From Phycisphaerae bacterium (GTDB lineage Bacteria; Planctomycetota; Phycisphaerae; UBA1845): a DNA stretch of 64,000 bases. The translations under genes and the position numbers were made by a program. Shown here in pieces: positions 29,742 through 38,489 of the stretch (positions are counted from its first letter, which is position 1; each line of letters opens with the position of its first letter). The stretch covers positions 682,001 through 746,000 of the forward strand of contig JAJDEB010000036.1 in the NCBI GenBank assembly GCA_029260015.1. Reading direction: 5' to 3'. The notes under the pieces are model-generated. The model saw nothing but the letters and a program-made list of their open reading frames with translations. It did not search any database and was not told where the DNA came from.

Positions 29742-31514
29742 ATGATATTTCATCCACGTTGGATCGTAGTAACAGCATTGTCCTTGTCCACCCTTTTCGC
29801 GGGTTGTACGAGTCCTGGCGCTGGTACGGGTAATGACGGAAACACTGGCGGTGGTGGCGACGGTACCCCCACACCGTCGAACGACGCAACAGGTTTCTTC
29901 GTCGACGGCAGCAACAATGTCGAAGGCGACGGACCGCTTCAACCCAGCGCCGAAGATGAGGCTGGCGAAGAAACGCAAAGCCACTTCCGCGGAATCCAGG
30001 TTGACCCGCGATTTGAAGACACGGCTGGCGCTAAGTTCGTCACCCATGCCGACCTCAACGATGATGGCATGGTAGACATCATCACCGGTCATAACCAGTC
30101 GCAGCCGGTGCAACTGCACCTGCAAGGGCGCGACCAGGATGGCAACGTGGTTTTCGACACGGTGACCATCGGCGGTACGCTTCCGATCGGTACGATGGCT
30201 GGTGTTGAAGTCGCCGACATCGACCAGGACGGTGCATTGGACGTGGTCGTTCTGGTCAAGAGCGATGGAACGATATCTTTCTGTCTAGACGGCGAACCGA
30301 ACGACGATAACTTCACCGGGCTCATCGCAATTCTATTCTCGCCAGGGCCCGCAGGTGACATCACCGACGGTGACCAGTGGGAACAGGTCATCATTCAAGA
30401 CTCCTATAGCCCCTTCAACGATCGCTGGGGAAAACCTGAAGACCAACTGCGTGCCATCGATTTCCCCGAAGAAGGCGGATACACCAGCCTCGCAGTCGGT
30501 GAGATCGACGGCGTCAACGGTCCAGACATTGTCGTCACGTCAAACGTTCCGATCATTCCCTGCGGAACCGGATTGAACACGGTTGAGCTTTGGCTCAACC
30601 CCGGCGGAAACGCCCGCGACGGATTCTCACAAAACATTACCTCAAACGCGATCCCAACGCTCAATGCACCGGCTACGTTCTGGTATCCGATCTGGCTGGA
30701 CATCAACGCACCCGTCATTCGCGACTGTGGCATCTATGACGTCGATGGCGACGGTGACCTTGACGTAGTGGCCGCCCACTCTAACACCGCGACGCAAAAC
30801 GTTCGCTGGTATCGCAATCCGCTGAATGAACAAGGGCTCAACGCGTTCCTGGCGGGCTCGTTCCAAAACAATAACCGGGCGCTGCGCACGTCAACGTGGG
30901 AAGAACGTCCGATCGGTACGGTCGATGGCGACGTTGGCAACTTGGTCATCGGCGATATGGACAACGACGGGTTTGAAGACGTTCTTGTCCGGTCGTTTGG
31001 CCAGGGTGTGGCGATGTGGTTCCGCCGACCGACGCTCGATACCGACGTCGATCCGACGTTCCCACCAGACAACCCCGACGCCACCGCTGGCGATAATACG
31101 CCAGTGCCCGACCGTTTCAACTTCCCGTGGCAGGTGTATGTTCTCGACGACTTCTCGCCGTTTAGACCGATCGGCCTGGCCATCGGCGACCTGACCAATG
31201 ACGGTAGCAACGACGCCGTGGTCAGTGTTGGTGGTGCATTGTATTGGTTCGATTCGACGGCGGCCCTCAGCGTATTTGACGAATGGGGACGCGACTTTGT
31301 CCTCGACGACACCAAAGAAAACGGTTCCACCGACGACCCGACCGACATTGACTTTGTCGATAACGGAACGCTCATCAACAACATGATCGTGGTGGACGTT
31401 GACGGTGACGGTGCCAACGATGTGGTCGCGACCTTTGACCGTCGCGTCGACAGTGGGTTGGCTGACGACTCGGTCGTCTGGTTTAGAAATACGCTGTTTG
31501 AAGAAGACGAATAG
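29742..31514 (+). CDS. FG-GAP/VCBS repeat lipoprotein, tandem paralogue 1
   Basis: This lipoprotein of about 590 residues starts at the ATG at 29742, with GGAG eight bases upstream. It has the signal MIFHPRWIVVTALSLSTLFA and a lipobox cysteine (LFAGC), then a Gly/Thr/Asn linker. Repeated units follow a GDxDxDGxxDVVV pattern (HADLNDDGMVDIITG, ADIDQDGALDVVVLV, YDVDGDGDLDVVAAH, GDMDNDGFEDVLVRS, VDVDGDGANDVVATF). By family this is a calcium-binding beta-propeller exposed outside the inner membrane. It is followed by a paralogue of the same architecture after 79 bases. Its ligand is unknown. Confidence 0.9.
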   Translation: MIFHPRWIVVTALSLSTLFAGCTSPGAGTGNDGNTGGGGDGTPTPSNDATGFFVDGSNNVEGDGPLQPSAEDEAGEETQSHFRGIQVDPRFEDTAGAKFVTHADLNDDGMVDIITGHNQSQPVQLHLQGRDQDGNVVFDTVTIGGTLPIGTMAGVEVADIDQDGALDVVVLVKSDGTISFCLDGEPNDDNFTGLIAILFSPGPAGDITDGDQWEQVIIQDSYSPFNDRWGKPEDQLRAIDFPEEGGYTSLAVGEIDGVNGPDIVVTSNVPIIPCGTGLNTVELWLNPGGNARDGFSQNITSNAIPTLNAPATFWYPIWLDINAPVIRDCGIYDVDGDGDLDVVAAHSNTATQNVRWYRNPLNEQGLNAFLAGSFQNNNRALRTSTWEERPIGTVDGDVGNLVIGDMDNDGFEDVLVRSFGQGVAMWFRRPTLDTDVDPTFPPDNPDATAGDNTPVPDRFNFPWQVYVLDDFSPFRPIGLAIGDLTNDGSNDAVVSVGGALYWFDSTAALSVFDEWGRDFVLDDTKENGSTDDPTDIDFVDNGTLINNMIVVDVDGDGANDVVATFDRRVDSGLADDSVVWFRNTLFEEDE

Positions 31515-31593
31515 GCAATCCACCCATATGGGTTTGACGCAGCAGAATCTTACGCAGCATCGCTTGATACACAGAGCGTGGAGGCTACCTCTG

Positions 31594-33180
31594 ATGAAGT
31601 GCAAGATAGAAAAAATGTTCGCAACCTCGATCTTGGCGGTGATTGCTGCCGCTGGTTGCCAAACTGGTACCGGAAACGGCGGCGGATCGTCGGGCTCGAG
31701 CGGCGACTTTTTGGATTCGGGTCAAACGCAGAGTTTCTTCCGCGCCATTCAGGTTGACCCGAAGGCTGAAGACACGGCGGGTCCGCAGTTTGTGGCCCAC
31801 GGTGACTTCAACAATGACGGCCGCGTCGATCTGGTCAGCGCCTGGAACGAGTCGCAACCGATTCAGGTGCATATCCAGCAGGAACCGGACGTCTTCGGCA
31901 GCATCTTCTTTGCCACAGTCCCGCTTGGTGGAACCACGCCGATTGCGTACACGTCGGACCTGAAGGTGGCTGACATGGACCAGGACGGTTTCGACGATGT
32001 CGTCGTTCTCGTCAAAGATACCGGACTCGTTCCGCAGTGCGATCTGTCGCGTGAAGATTGCGACGTGACCGAAAACGGTGGGTTCCTCGAAGATGCGTTG
32101 CAAGGTGCGATCGTAATCTTCTTCAATCCGCAAGACCCGACGGGCGCACCGTGGGAAGGCATCACGCTTCCGCAGTCGGTTCTGGCTGGAACGTCAGAAG
32201 GTGAACTACCCGAAACCGGCGGATACACTTCGCTGGACGTCGGCGACATCGACAACATCAACGGTCCTGACATCGTCGTCGCGCTAAACAGCCCGGAAGG
32301 TGACCCAGCCGAAGAACCCGAAACCAATCGCGTGGACTTCTATCCCAACTCGGGTGGCGCGACGGCACGCAACGCAGAAAACTGGGCACGCTTTACGATT
32401 CACCAGGATCGCCCGCAGGTCAGCGACGTTCGCATCACCGATGTCGATGACGATGGCGATAACGACGTGATTGCGACTTTTCCAGATGCCAGAAATTCCA
32501 ACATCCGCTGGATTCCAAATCCGCTTAGCTTCGGTGCCGATGGCAACGTTCGCGAACTTTGGCCGCCACACGCTCCGATCGGACAAATCGCCACCAATGC
32601 AAACGTCATTGAACTCGGTGACATCGACGGTGACGGACGCGAAGATGTGATGGTGCGATCGTCAGCCGGAAAAGTGATCCAGTGGTTCCGTCGTCCGGAG
32701 TCGCCATCACCAACGTTTATCCGCAGCCCATGGCAAGTGTTCACGGTGGCGGAATTTGCCGAACGTGCGCCGGGTGCAATAGCCTTGGGTGACTTGACGG
32801 GTAACGGCCAACTAGATGCCGCGATCGCAGCCGAAGGTGCGGTGGCATGGTTCACGCCATTTAGCTCAACCGATCCGAACAGCAAATTTGATCTCTGGCG
32901 TGAGAGCCTCATCATCGATGATGGCCCCCCACCGGAAGCCGATGCAGGTGCCGATCCGCAAGCCGATCCGGCAACCACGGTCGATCCCGCAACGGGCCAA
33001 ACCGTCGTCACCGATCCCAACGCAAACCCGCAAGCCACGGGCGGCACGCTGGTCAACACCATGCTAATAGTCGACGTAGACGGTGACGGCCGCAACGACA
33101 TAGTAGGAACCCTAGACCGCAACGCCCTAAGCGGCTTATCCAACGACGCTCTGGTCCTGTTCCTAAACACCGGCTTCTGA
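31594..33180 (+). CDS. FG-GAP/VCBS repeat lipoprotein, tandem paralogue 2
   Basis: This lipoprotein of about 528 residues begins at the ATG at 31594, with GGAGG nine bases upstream (a longer in-frame reading overlaps the previous gene and is not credible). The signal is MKCKIEKMFATSILAVIAAA, with the lipid-modified Cys next. It parallels its upstream neighbour closely (FFRAIQVDPKAEDTAGPQFV against HFRGIQVDPRFEDTAGAKFV), and has GDFNNDGRVDLVS, ADMDQDGFDDVVVLV and VDVDGDGRNDIVGTL. It differs by a Pro/Ala/Thr-rich insert near the end (PPPEADAGADPQADPATTVD). A terminator-like hairpin follows. The pair arose by duplication and is probably cotranscribed. Confidence 0.9.
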   Translation: MKCKIEKMFATSILAVIAAAGCQTGTGNGGGSSGSSGDFLDSGQTQSFFRAIQVDPKAEDTAGPQFVAHGDFNNDGRVDLVSAWNESQPIQVHIQQEPDVFGSIFFATVPLGGTTPIAYTSDLKVADMDQDGFDDVVVLVKDTGLVPQCDLSREDCDVTENGGFLEDALQGAIVIFFNPQDPTGAPWEGITLPQSVLAGTSEGELPETGGYTSLDVGDIDNINGPDIVVALNSPEGDPAEEPETNRVDFYPNSGGATARNAENWARFTIHQDRPQVSDVRITDVDDDGDNDVIATFPDARNSNIRWIPNPLSFGADGNVRELWPPHAPIGQIATNANVIELGDIDGDGREDVMVRSSAGKVIQWFRRPESPSPTFIRSPWQVFTVAEFAERAPGAIALGDLTGNGQLDAAIAAEGAVAWFTPFSSTDPNSKFDLWRESLIIDDGPPPEADAGADPQADPATTVDPATGQTVVTDPNANPQATGGTLVNTMLIVDVDGDGRNDIVGTLDRNALSGLSNDALVLFLNTGF

Positions 33181-33205
33181 AAAAGCCAACAATCAAACAA
33201 CAAAT

Positions 33206-33245
33206 TGCCCTCGAACGATAGACCAAAAGTCGTTCGGGGGCATTT
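33206..33245 (+). terminator. Probable rho-independent terminator after the lipoprotein pair
   Basis: The inverted repeat TGCCCTCGAACGA ... TCGTTCGGGGGCA (13-base arms with one mismatch, loop 11) is followed by TTTTAG, 26 bases after the stop codon at 33180. Confidence 0.7.
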
Positions 33246-33276
33246 TAGTGCGCAGTCCAACATCATCGAGAAAGAG

Positions 33277-33310
33277 TGGCTCACCTTTCAAGGTGGGGGA
33301 CTTACGGTTG
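33277..33310. repeat. Degenerate copy of the intergenic GGCC/hairpin repeat (left of the HEPN gene)
   Basis: The segment GGCTCACCTTTCAAGGTGGG, continuing GGGACTTACGG, resembles the right half of the repeat at 34560-34644 (CCTCAACCTTCCAGGGTGGG, continuing GGGATTGACGA). Confidence 0.45.
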
Positions 33311-33455
33311 GCACAATTCCTCGAAACGCGTATCTGTCCTGACTAATTCCCTAACTCACTCCATGTCCTCAATTATTCCGAATTACTCACTGAGTTATTC
33401 TGAATTCACCAATCTCTGAATTCACCGACATCAAGTTGTGCTTAGTCAGAATTGG

Positions 33456-34439
33456 TCACGAATACTTCCTCATGTTGTCTTTGCAGTGCTGACGAACAAC
33501 ATCGACCCATGATTCGTACCAGTGCCAGGCCTTTCCGGCCACATTGATACCTAGCCCCTTGGCCGCGTCCTTCGCATGTTGACTGCTCCATAGCATTGTG
33601 TGGTCATACATCTTGAAATTCGGAAAACCGTCGGCATTCATCATCTGAACGATCTGGCTCGGCAAGTACTTCTTCTTCTCAGTTTCTTTGATGACCGCGT
33701 ATTCAGTGTTTGCTTTTTTCGCTAAAGGAGAGTCGCTCTTGACAAACTCAATGACGCGATCCGCCTGCCCTATGCGATTCGCTGTCTTTGGAACAAACAG
33801 AATACGATATGCATAACGCTGGCTGGCATACTCGGCGCGACTAAGCGCTTGATCGAACTCCTGCACGTAGCTTTGAATATGGGCCGGCAATTCCGGGTGA
33901 TCTGCAAGCATGTCTTTTTGCTCGGATTCAATCGTAGAAAACTGGAGGCTGAACGAGAGATGCTTCTCGATCCCATGGTCATCACCGAACAGCTGCTTGA
34001 TGTAGTCGTTGTAATTCAGACAGCACGCCTGAAATCGCGCACTCAGAAGATCATCAATCCGAGTTGTCATCTGGTGCTCGATCTCATGGCGTAGCCCAAT
34101 CAGAAAACGCAAATTGTTCGCTGAGTCCTTGTCAAGGGGTGACTTCTTGTAGTTCAAGCAACGTTCCAATTCCCAGTGTTTGTGTGCGCCATTCTTGGTT
34201 TTGTGGAAAACCCTCCTGTGTTCATGCTTTTCGAAATACCGATACTCAATTTTCCTAGAACGATAATATGCGTGAAGTAGATAGGTCCACGCGATTGTCA
34301 TCAACACTACATATGACTCAGCTTTAAATGTAATGTTAGGATTGTTGAATATCTGGACCCCTGCAAGCGCAGCTTCTCGGGATTTCCTAAGCAACTCTAA
34401 CTTGACCGATCCAATTCGACGGTTTCGCTTCGTCGCCAT
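33456..34439 (-). CDS. DUF3644-like protein with HEPN-type RxxxxH motif
   Basis: This 327-residue protein starts at an ATG with a perfect GGAGG seven bases upstream. It resembles the DUF3644 family. Its N-terminal half is helical (SREAALAGVQIFNNPNITFK, VVLMTIAWTYLLHAYY). It holds the motif LRHEIEHQM near residue 118, where R-x4-H is the catalytic pattern of HEPN ribonucleases. The C-terminal half has NADGFPNFKMYDHTMLW and HAKDAAKGLGINVAGKAWHW, the latter near the usual end of the family. HEPN proteins commonly act in abortive infection or as toxins; this activity is inferred. It stands alone, is more AT-rich in codon choice than its neighbours, and is bracketed by copies of an intergenic repeat, all consistent with transfer. 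Confidence 0.72.
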   Translation of the reverse strand: MATKRNRRIGSVKLELLRKSREAALAGVQIFNNPNITFKAESYVVLMTIAWTYLLHAYYRSRKIEYRYFEKHEHRRVFHKTKNGAHKHWELERCLNYKKSPLDKDSANNLRFLIGLRHEIEHQMTTRIDDLLSARFQACCLNYNDYIKQLFGDDHGIEKHLSFSLQFSTIESEQKDMLADHPELPAHIQSYVQEFDQALSRAEYASQRYAYRILFVPKTANRIGQADRVIEFVKSDSPLAKKANTEYAVIKETEKKKYLPSQIVQMMNADGFPNFKMYDHTMLWSSQHAKDAAKGLGINVAGKAWHWYESWVDVVRQHCKDNMRKYS

Positions 34440-34559
34440 CACACGACCTCCTCTGTGACGAGTAATACAGTGTTGCCTTTCCCCGTCTTCTTGTTATCGC
34501 GGTCGCTTCGCTGTTGCCGTCTCAATCTTACCGATTGATTTACTCGAACCCAACATCAA

Positions 34560-34644
34560 CTGGCCCAGGTTTTCAAAGGTAGGGAATCGGCTCGCTCCGC
34601 GACGACTTGTGCGGGGGCCTCAACCTTCCAGGGTGGGGGATTGA
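34560..34644. repeat. Intergenic GGCCCA/hairpin repeat, copy C
   Basis: The left part TGGCCCAGGTTTTCAAAGG and right part CAACCTTCCAGGGTGGG match the ends of the fuller copies at 48494-48615 and 55152-55276. The middle is shorter here. Confidence 0.5.
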
Positions 34645-34742
34645 CGAACCACGAAAGCTCAACATCGTTCACACACGTCAATCTGTCAACTTGGTGGGCA
34701 CCGCCCGCCCTACGCGCGAATCCGACGCTCTTTCCGTGCGCG

Positions 34743-34780
34743 CAAAAAAAAGCTCTCGGACCCGTTAACCCGAGAGCTTA
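34743..34780 (-). terminator. Rho-independent terminator for the small EF-hand membrane protein
   Basis: Read on the minus strand, the stem AAGCTCTCGG ... CCGAGAGCTT (10-base perfect arms, 10-base loop) is followed by a run of eight T residues. It lies about 56 bases beyond the stop of the gene at 34836-35297. Confidence 0.9.
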
Positions 34781-34835
34781 AACGCGCAACCAACGCGATT
34801 ATACATAAGTTGTTGGGGGCACTAGCTCACTGCTA

Positions 34836-35297
34836 CTAGTTCACCAGAGCGAATCGCTGCTGGTATGTGCCCAAGTCGGCTAAGTCTACGTCGCCGTCCG
34901 AATCGAGATCAGCGAAGCCGCAATCTGAACCTACGCTTTCGCCTGGTCCGGCGAAGCAGCGGGTTACGTTTTCGAGGCTTAGCATCTCTGACGATGCGAC
35001 AGCACCTGCATCATTCAATCCCTGCGAGGTGATTGCAAGTCCACCGGCCGGAATTGCTGAATCGGACTGACCACCCGGGCCGCCCATCATGCTGCCGATT
35101 CCGATCACGATTCCCAAGCATGCGGCCAGCGGGAGCCCCACCAACGCCTTCTCATAGAAGCGGACCAGTCGGGAATTGACAGCAGGTGCAACGAGAGCGG
35201 AAACGTCCACCGATGTCTGATCGAACACGCCCGCCTTCTGGGCCGAAGCGGCCTTGGCGATTAGCATTTCGATTGAGTTATTGGACATCGTGGACAT
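34836..35297 (-). CDS. Small single-pass membrane protein with C-terminal EF-hand/dockerin-like motif
   Basis: This 153-residue protein has about 60 N-terminal residues without a signal, then one hydrophobic helix (ALVGLPLAACLGIVIGIGSM, about 50-70). A Gly/Ser-rich stretch follows, then a C-terminal calcium-loop motif (DLDSDGDVDLADLGTYQQRF), like half a dockerin. An AGGAAGG lies about 10 bases before the ATG. It sits 84 bases downstream of an ECF sigma factor on the same strand and is closed by a strong terminator, so the two look like one transcription unit. It could be a membrane anti-sigma factor with an external calcium-binding tail, but it lacks a zinc-binding HxxxCxxC anti-sigma motif, so this is a hypothesis. 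Confidence 0.75.
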   Translation of the reverse strand: MSTMSNNSIEMLIAKAASAQKAGVFDQTSVDVSALVAPAVNSRLVRFYEKALVGLPLAACLGIVIGIGSMMGGPGGQSDSAIPAGGLAITSQGLNDAGAVASSEMLSLENVTRCFAGPGESVGSDCGFADLDSDGDVDLADLGTYQQRFALVN

Positions 35298-35380
35298 TAG
35301 AATCTGCCTTCCTCGTATTTGGCTTTACATGTCATCAGTCTGTGGAAGCGGCCCAAGGCGCGAGACTTTTTTGAGAATTC

Positions 35381-36001
35381 TCAAATTTCTTTTTCAAGCC
35401 ACCCCTTCAGTTTGTCGAGTATCGCCCCCCACCGTGACCGGAGCGTCGATTCGGCGACCCCCAGCCGGGCTGACGCTTCCTTCCAGCGCCGCTCCATGAT
35501 CAATCCGATTTCCGCGCAAATCATTTGCTCTTCAGTACTTAGGCGCGACAGGCACGCTTGAAGCCTCTCCATCTCTTCAGCCCCTTGCAGGAGCATTTCG
35601 GGGCTGGCATCGGATTCGGCTGGTTCGAGGTCGGCCCGCCCTTCTTCGATGGGGATGACGGCTCGGGCGTCGGCTCGCTTGGTGGCATCGAGGCATTTGT
35701 TCTTGGCGATGCGGACGAAGTACCCCGATATCTGGGGGGGGATTTTGCTGGGCCCTGACCGCCGAAGCGACTGAACGATCCCCGTCCAGGTCTCGTTGGC
35801 CCGGGCATCGAGCCAACCCGGGTCGCGCTCGCTGTGCCGGCGGCACGTCTGGAATATGGTGTAGCGGATCAGCCGATCATACCGCCCGACCAACTCCCGC
35901 ATGGCGTCTTGATCACCGGACAGGACCTTGCGAATGAGAACCACGTCCTGGCGCCTTCTTTCATCGCCATCGGGTTGATCGCTGGTCGGCTGGTCGGTCA
36001 T
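35381..36001 (-). CDS. ECF-type sigma factor
   Basis: This sigma-70 family protein is about 206 residues long from the ATG at 36001. Region 2 has LSGDQDAMRELVGRYDRLIR and ISGYFVRIAKNKCLDATKR, the latter typical of ECF factors. Region 4 has LSTEEQMICAEIGLIMERRW and ARLGVAESTLRSRWGAI. It is a different subgroup from the four kinase-linked sigma factors. ATGs at 36061 and 36166 are also in frame and none has a clear ribbon of purines upstream, so the start is uncertain. Its likely partner is the membrane protein at 34836-35297. Confidence 0.85.
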   Translation of the reverse strand: MTDQPTSDQPDGDERRRQDVVLIRKVLSGDQDAMRELVGRYDRLIRYTIFQTCRRHSERDPGWLDARANETWTGIVQSLRRSGPSKIPPQISGYFVRIAKNKCLDATKRADARAVIPIEEGRADLEPAESDASPEMLLQGAEEMERLQACLSRLSTEEQMICAEIGLIMERRWKEASARLGVAESTLRSRWGAILDKLKGWLEKEI

Positions 36002-36212
36002 GGACACATTATTGCGTTGATCGCTTACGTGGGTCAAACATTGGTCGGATCGGTCAGACATTATCGTTTTCGAAGGTCCGAGAATTTGACCGGACGGGTA
36101 CCCTGGCCCAACAGCCGATAACGCATCGACGTCTTCAAAATGAAAAAGGGTGCCACACCGTGACACTCACGATGCGACACCCCACGGGATTGAGTCAAGA
36201 TTGATTTACGGC

Positions 36213-38489
36213 CTATGGATCGATCAAGTAAATCCGATAGATGGTAACGAAGGTCGCCACCGGCGCTTCGATCTCGAAGACGGCCGGTACGGCTTCCTGC
36301 GTCGGATCGCCATCCACGGTTTCAAACGTCGCTTCTAGCGATTGGGCGTTTTCCAAGTCCCCAAAGTTCGTTGGAATCTCGCTAAACATCCGCTCGCCAA
36401 TTAAACCACCCTTTGCATCGTACGCTCGAACGATCAACGGATTCGTTTGATCAATCCCGAATCCTTGAAGTGGCACAATGCTGACGCCACCGATGATGCC
36501 TTGCAGTTCCTGATCGAGTGATAGCTGTGCAAGATCGATTCTTAAGATTCCGTCACCGATACCGATGTGCGGTGGGTTCTCGCCATACTGGAAGTTCGGC
36601 ATGCGGCCTTCTTCAGTGACGAGCTCGTACTCGGCTGAACCGACTTCTTCAGATTCATCTTCGTTGAAGACAGGTCCCATCTGCGTACCCGGTTCGATCG
36701 GTCCCGGCGCGGGCAGCATCACATAATTACCGACCGGAATGCAGAAGATGAAGATCGCAAGATCGCCACCATTCGCACCCATCATGCCATCGTTTGACTC
36801 AGGTTCACCGTCAGTGCCGTTGGTGTCACCGGTTCCGGCTGGCATAACATTGCCCGTACCAGTACCCATCGCACCGCCATCGCCCGGATCGCCGAGTCCG
36901 CTGTCGCCGCCATTACCACCATCGCCGCCGGTTCCGGTACCATCACCAGAATCTCCGCCGGTCGACATTCCACCGCTGGCATTTCCGCCTTTGCCTCCGG
37001 TCGCAGTCGCACCACCACCGGCACCACCATCGCCGCCGTCACCGAACTTGCAGCTTCCACCGTTGCCACCGGTGCCGCCAGTTGCGTCGGCTGTTCCGCC
37101 ATCACCGCCTAAAACAGCGCCCGTTGTTACCGGAAGTCCGCTGACATTCAACGACGCTTCGCCGCCGTCGCCTGCGTTGGCTGTTCCTTCACCGCCAGGG
37201 CCACCGCTGCAACAAGCGAATCCATCACCGCCATTGCAAGCCGCAGCCGTCGCGTTTCCACCGTCGCCTGCGATCATCGGACCGATCGTCACGTTGGCCA
37301 GTCCGTTCACGTTTCCACGGGCTAGTAGGCGTTTGCGGTTGTCGGCTCCCTTGGCGCCTGTCGCGGTTGAAGCCTCGCCTGTTGCCCCGTTGCAACCGGG
37401 TGCGCCCGGTGCGCCTTGGGTGACGGTCGCGCTACCACCACTTCCTGCGATACCCGGGTTGATGGTGAGCGGGCCGGTCATGTTGATGCCGCCGGAAGCA
37501 GTCATGCGGAAGTTTCCGCTCTTACCACCGGGCTTACCGGTCGCGCTGCCACAAGCGTCCATGTCGTCGCCACCGTCACCGCCATCGGTCAGGTTCAACA
37601 CGACGTTGTTGACGTTGATCGGTCCGCCATTGTTCCAGATGTTCAAACGCATTCCGTTCTTGCCGCGCTTCGGCTGTGGATTGTTGTCGGGATCGGCATC
37701 TGAACCATCCGGCGCGGGCGGTCCATTGACCGTCCAGCCATCAAGATTCAGCGGGCGGGCACCGTTGAAACGGAAGATCCAGACCGGGTTATCGCCAGCC
37801 GGTGGCGGATCGTCCGGGTCGGGCCATTCACCGGAAATGGTGATCGGCAACATCGCGGGTCCAGCCACCTTGGGCTGTCCGTTGGTGTTCATGTTTCCGT
37901 TGGAATCCATGTCGCCGAAGATGGCGTTGTCTGGAGGCAGCGGTGCAAACGTAGGCGGATCATCTTCAGCTACCTCTTCGACTTCGTTGAAGAAGTCGTC
38001 CGGTGAGCCATCGAGGACCGTTTCATCATCCGTGATGACCAGGCTGCCCGTCGTGTGGAACTTTGCAGTGTCACCGATTGTCACTTCTTCATCACCGACG
38101 ATGATGTGAATGCCAACATCGTGCTCATCGAACGCCTTGTCGCCTTCAACACCGTTCGTATCGGCGTGTTGCGACATGATCGTTCCGTTAATCGTGAGCT
38201 TGCCATTGACGCGCAGGGTCACTCGACTGTCCATGCCGTCAAGCGTGCCGTCGATCGTTGCATCGCCATCGACGGTGACGACGGCATCATTCTCGACCAT
38301 CATGGTTTCGCCGGCTGCAACGTTGAATTCTTCGACGGTGGTATCGCCATCGATCGTGTCACCGTCGGGCGGTGTGGTATCGGGCGGCGGACATCCAGTG
38401 ACAAACACAACCGTTAGACATGCGACGACGAGCGACGAACCGATAGATGTGCGGTTCCTCCAAGTCTGATCGCGGTCAAAAATACGCAT
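36213..38489 (-). CDS. Glycine-rich surface lipoprotein
   Basis: This lipoprotein of about 758 residues is fixed at the ATG at 38489 by AGGAGA seven bases upstream. The signal has SLVVACLTVVFVTGC as its hydrophobic core and lipobox. The first third has short beta-rich repeats (TVEEFNVAAGETMMVEN, GTLDGMDSRVTLRVNGKLTI), which suggests a beta-helix. The middle (about 290-600) is dominated by GGDGG and GGxG units with scattered Cys. The last 150 residues look globular (EEVGSAEYELVTEEGRMPNF, ILRIDLAQLSLDQELQGIIG). It is upstream of the ECF sigma factor on the same strand. Its function is unknown; an extracellular structural role is likely. Confidence 0.85.
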   Translation of the reverse strand: MRIFDRDQTWRNRTSIGSSLVVACLTVVFVTGCPPPDTTPPDGDTIDGDTTVEEFNVAAGETMMVENDAVVTVDGDATIDGTLDGMDSRVTLRVNGKLTINGTIMSQHADTNGVEGDKAFDEHDVGIHIIVGDEEVTIGDTAKFHTTGSLVITDDETVLDGSPDDFFNEVEEVAEDDPPTFAPLPPDNAIFGDMDSNGNMNTNGQPKVAGPAMLPITISGEWPDPDDPPPAGDNPVWIFRFNGARPLNLDGWTVNGPPAPDGSDADPDNNPQPKRGKNGMRLNIWNNGGPINVNNVVLNLTDGGDGGDDMDACGSATGKPGGKSGNFRMTASGGINMTGPLTINPGIAGSGGSATVTQGAPGAPGCNGATGEASTATGAKGADNRKRLLARGNVNGLANVTIGPMIAGDGGNATAAACNGGDGFACCSGGPGGEGTANAGDGGEASLNVSGLPVTTGAVLGGDGGTADATGGTGGNGGSCKFGDGGDGGAGGGATATGGKGGNASGGMSTGGDSGDGTGTGGDGGNGGDSGLGDPGDGGAMGTGTGNVMPAGTGDTNGTDGEPESNDGMMGANGGDLAIFIFCIPVGNYVMLPAPGPIEPGTQMGPVFNEDESEEVGSAEYELVTEEGRMPNFQYGENPPHIGIGDGILRIDLAQLSLDQELQGIIGGVSIVPLQGFGIDQTNPLIVRAYDAKGGLIGERMFSEIPTNFGDLENAQSLEATFETVDGDPTQEAVPAVFEIEAPVATFVTIYRIYLIDP

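Noticed and set aside
36739-38109. 456-codon proline-rich open frame on the plus strand
   Set aside because: It is the complement of the glycine-rich lipoprotein 36213-38489; Gly codons GGN read as CCN (Pro) on the other strand. It has no ribosome-binding site or domain.
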